A stretch of DNA of 64,000 bases from Amycolatopsis balhimycina FH 1894 (GTDB lineage Bacteria > Actinomycetota > Actinomycetes > Mycobacteriales > Pseudonocardiaceae): assembly GCF_000384295.1 (NCBI RefSeq), contig NZ_KB913037.1, forward strand, positions 3,334,649-3,398,648, in the 5' to 3' direction. The first letter of the stretch is position 1. Every line of letters starts with the position of its first letter. The position numbers and the translations under genes are program-made. A model generated the notes under the pieces. The model did not search any database, was not told the DNA's origin, and saw only the letters and a list, made by a program, of their open reading frames with translations. Shown in pieces: positions 63,048-64,000 of the stretch.

Positions 63048-64000
63048 CAGGCCTCCAGTTCCGCGTGCACCATCGCCCGCTGGGCTTCGAGCTGGCGGGT
63101 CGGTTCGGCGTAGACGTGGTCGAACAGCGACATCGGGTCGAGCTCGGGCTCGGCGTTCAGGGCGTCGCGGACGGACTGGGCGAACGTCTCGGCGTCGGCC
63201 TTGAACTGCTCGATTTCGTTTTCCTGCAAGGCTTTCCGGCCCTTGAGGTAGGTCTCGAGCCGCTTCAGCGGGTCCGCTTCGCGCCACTTCTCGACTTCGC
63301 CGGCTTCGCGGTAGCGCGTGGCGTCGTCGGCGTTGGTGTGCGAGTCGATGCGGTAGGTGTGGGCCTCGACGAGGACAGGCCCACGGCCTTCGCGAGCGTG
63401 CTTCACGGCGTCGCCGAGGACGGCGAGGACCGCGACGGCGTCGTTGCCGTCGACCTGCTCCGAACGCATGCCGTAGCCGATTCCCTTGTACGCCAACGCG
63501 GCCGCGGCGCTCTGCTTCTCGAACGGCACCGAAATGGCGTAGCGGTTGTTCTGCACGAAGAACACCGCGGGCGCCTTGAAGACGGCCGCGAAGTTGAGCG
63601 CTTCGTGGAAGTCGCCTTCGCTGGTGGCGCCGTCTCCGATGAGCGCGAGCGCGACGGCGTCTTCGCCACGTCGCTGCATCGCGTGGGCCAGCCCGGCGGC
63701 GTGCAGCGCCTGCGTCGCGAGCGGAGTGCACTGAGGTGCTACGCGCGTCTCGGCGGGGTTGTAGCCGCAGTGCGCGTCGCCGCGAAGCAGCGTCAAGACT
63801 TCGCCGGGCTTCAAGCCGCGGGCGACGAGGGCGACGGAGTCGCGGTAGGTCGGGAAGAGCCAGTCGTGCTCGTTCAGCGTCAGTGCGGCGGCGACCTGGC
63901 ACGCCTCCTGGCCGGCGCTGGAGGGGTAGACGGCGAGGCGGCCCTGCTTGGTGAGCGCGGTCGCCTGGACGTCGAACCGGCGGCCCAGGACCATCAGCCG
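63047..64000 (-). CDS. bkdA: 2-oxo acid dehydrogenase E1 alpha subunit (5' end beyond the window)
   Basis: At least 317 residues are visible, and about 50 N-terminal residues lie past position 64000. The TPP-binding motif is GDGATSEGDFHEALNFAAVF...NNRYAISVP, with the usual GDG to NN spacing. QEACQVAAALTLNEHDWLFPTYRDS and RIDSHTNADDATRYRE are conserved E1-alpha segments. It decarboxylates the 2-oxo acid and passes the acyl group to E2. The absence of pyruvate-specific phosphorylation loops and the three-gene order support the branched-chain type. Confidence 0.92.
   Translation of the reverse strand, partial: RLMVLGRRFDVQATALTKQGRLAVYPSSAGQEACQVAAALTLNEHDWLFPTYRDSVALVARGLKPGEVLTLLRGDAHCGYNPAETRVAPQCTPLATQALHAAGLAHAMQRRGEDAVALALIGDGATSEGDFHEALNFAAVFKAPAVFFVQNNRYAISVPFEKQSAAAALAYKGIGYGMRSEQVDGNDAVAVLAVLGDAVKHAREGRGPVLVEAHTYRIDSHTNADDATRYREAGEVEKWREADPLKRLETYLKGRKALQENEIEQFKADAETFAQSVRDALNAEPELDPMSLFDHVYAEPTRQLEAQRAMVHAELEA

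Overview
The window is about 64 kb of very GC-rich, densely packed actinobacterial chromosome. Codon use, GTG/TTG starts, an AftD arabinofuranosyltransferase and several families of intergenic palindromes suggest a Pseudonocardiaceae member such as Amycolatopsis. The genus is an inference. There are no rRNA, tRNA, CRISPR or insertion-sequence genes.

Region 1 (1-18.6 kb) is mostly a cell-envelope polysaccharide locus. After a PucR-type regulator tail, a DUF2975/XRE pair and an amidase-like fragment come a DUF3068 protein, a methyltransferase, a GT4 glycosyltransferase, a CoA-dependent acyltransferase-like protein, a DUF2613 peptide, a multi-spanning membrane protein, a flippase-like protein, AftD, a second methyltransferase, a GT-C-like membrane protein and a solute-binding/VWA protein. 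Several of these match the mycobacterial Rv0224c-Rv0227c and Rv0236A/Rv0236c sets (from memory). A shared motif, RTTAC-N6-GTAAY-like, occurs at five promoter or start-proximal positions here and may be an MtrA-type box. A GH25-like hydrolase follows.

Region 2 (18.6-37.5 kb) is accessory. It holds a 1,040-residue XRE/SARP/NB-ARC/TPR regulator, a methyltransferase, and a two-gene secreted system: a 2,229-residue protein with six LamG domains and a 1,857-residue RHS protein with an unrecognised Cys-rich, Gly-rich C-terminus and no evident immunity gene. A MocR regulator divergent from an AhpD-like protein closes it.

Region 3 (37.5-41 kb) has a DHA2-type MFS exporter divergent from a MarR regulator, across an array of five 15-bp repeats lying over two leaderless promoters, and a membrane-anchored HtrA-type protease.

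Region 4 (41-59.3 kb) encodes what looks like the whole route from choline to serine. BetA and BetB make glycine betaine. A Rieske oxygenase with the quaternary-amine-type bridging Glu, fed by a Rieske ferredoxin and a FAD reductase, would demethylate it. Dimethylglycine oxidase and heterotetrameric sarcosine oxidase (SoxBDAG) give glycine, GlyA makes serine, and PurU handles the one-carbon units. GntR and TetR regulators and an APC permease complete the set.

Region 5 (59.3-64 kb) has an unrecognised coiled-coil/membrane-protein pair and the E2, E1-beta and partial E1-alpha genes of a branched-chain-type 2-oxo acid dehydrogenase.

Two features recur through the window. One is leaderless starts with a TANNNT box 7 nt before the start codon. 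The other is palindromic repeats that sit inside genes or supply their stop codons.
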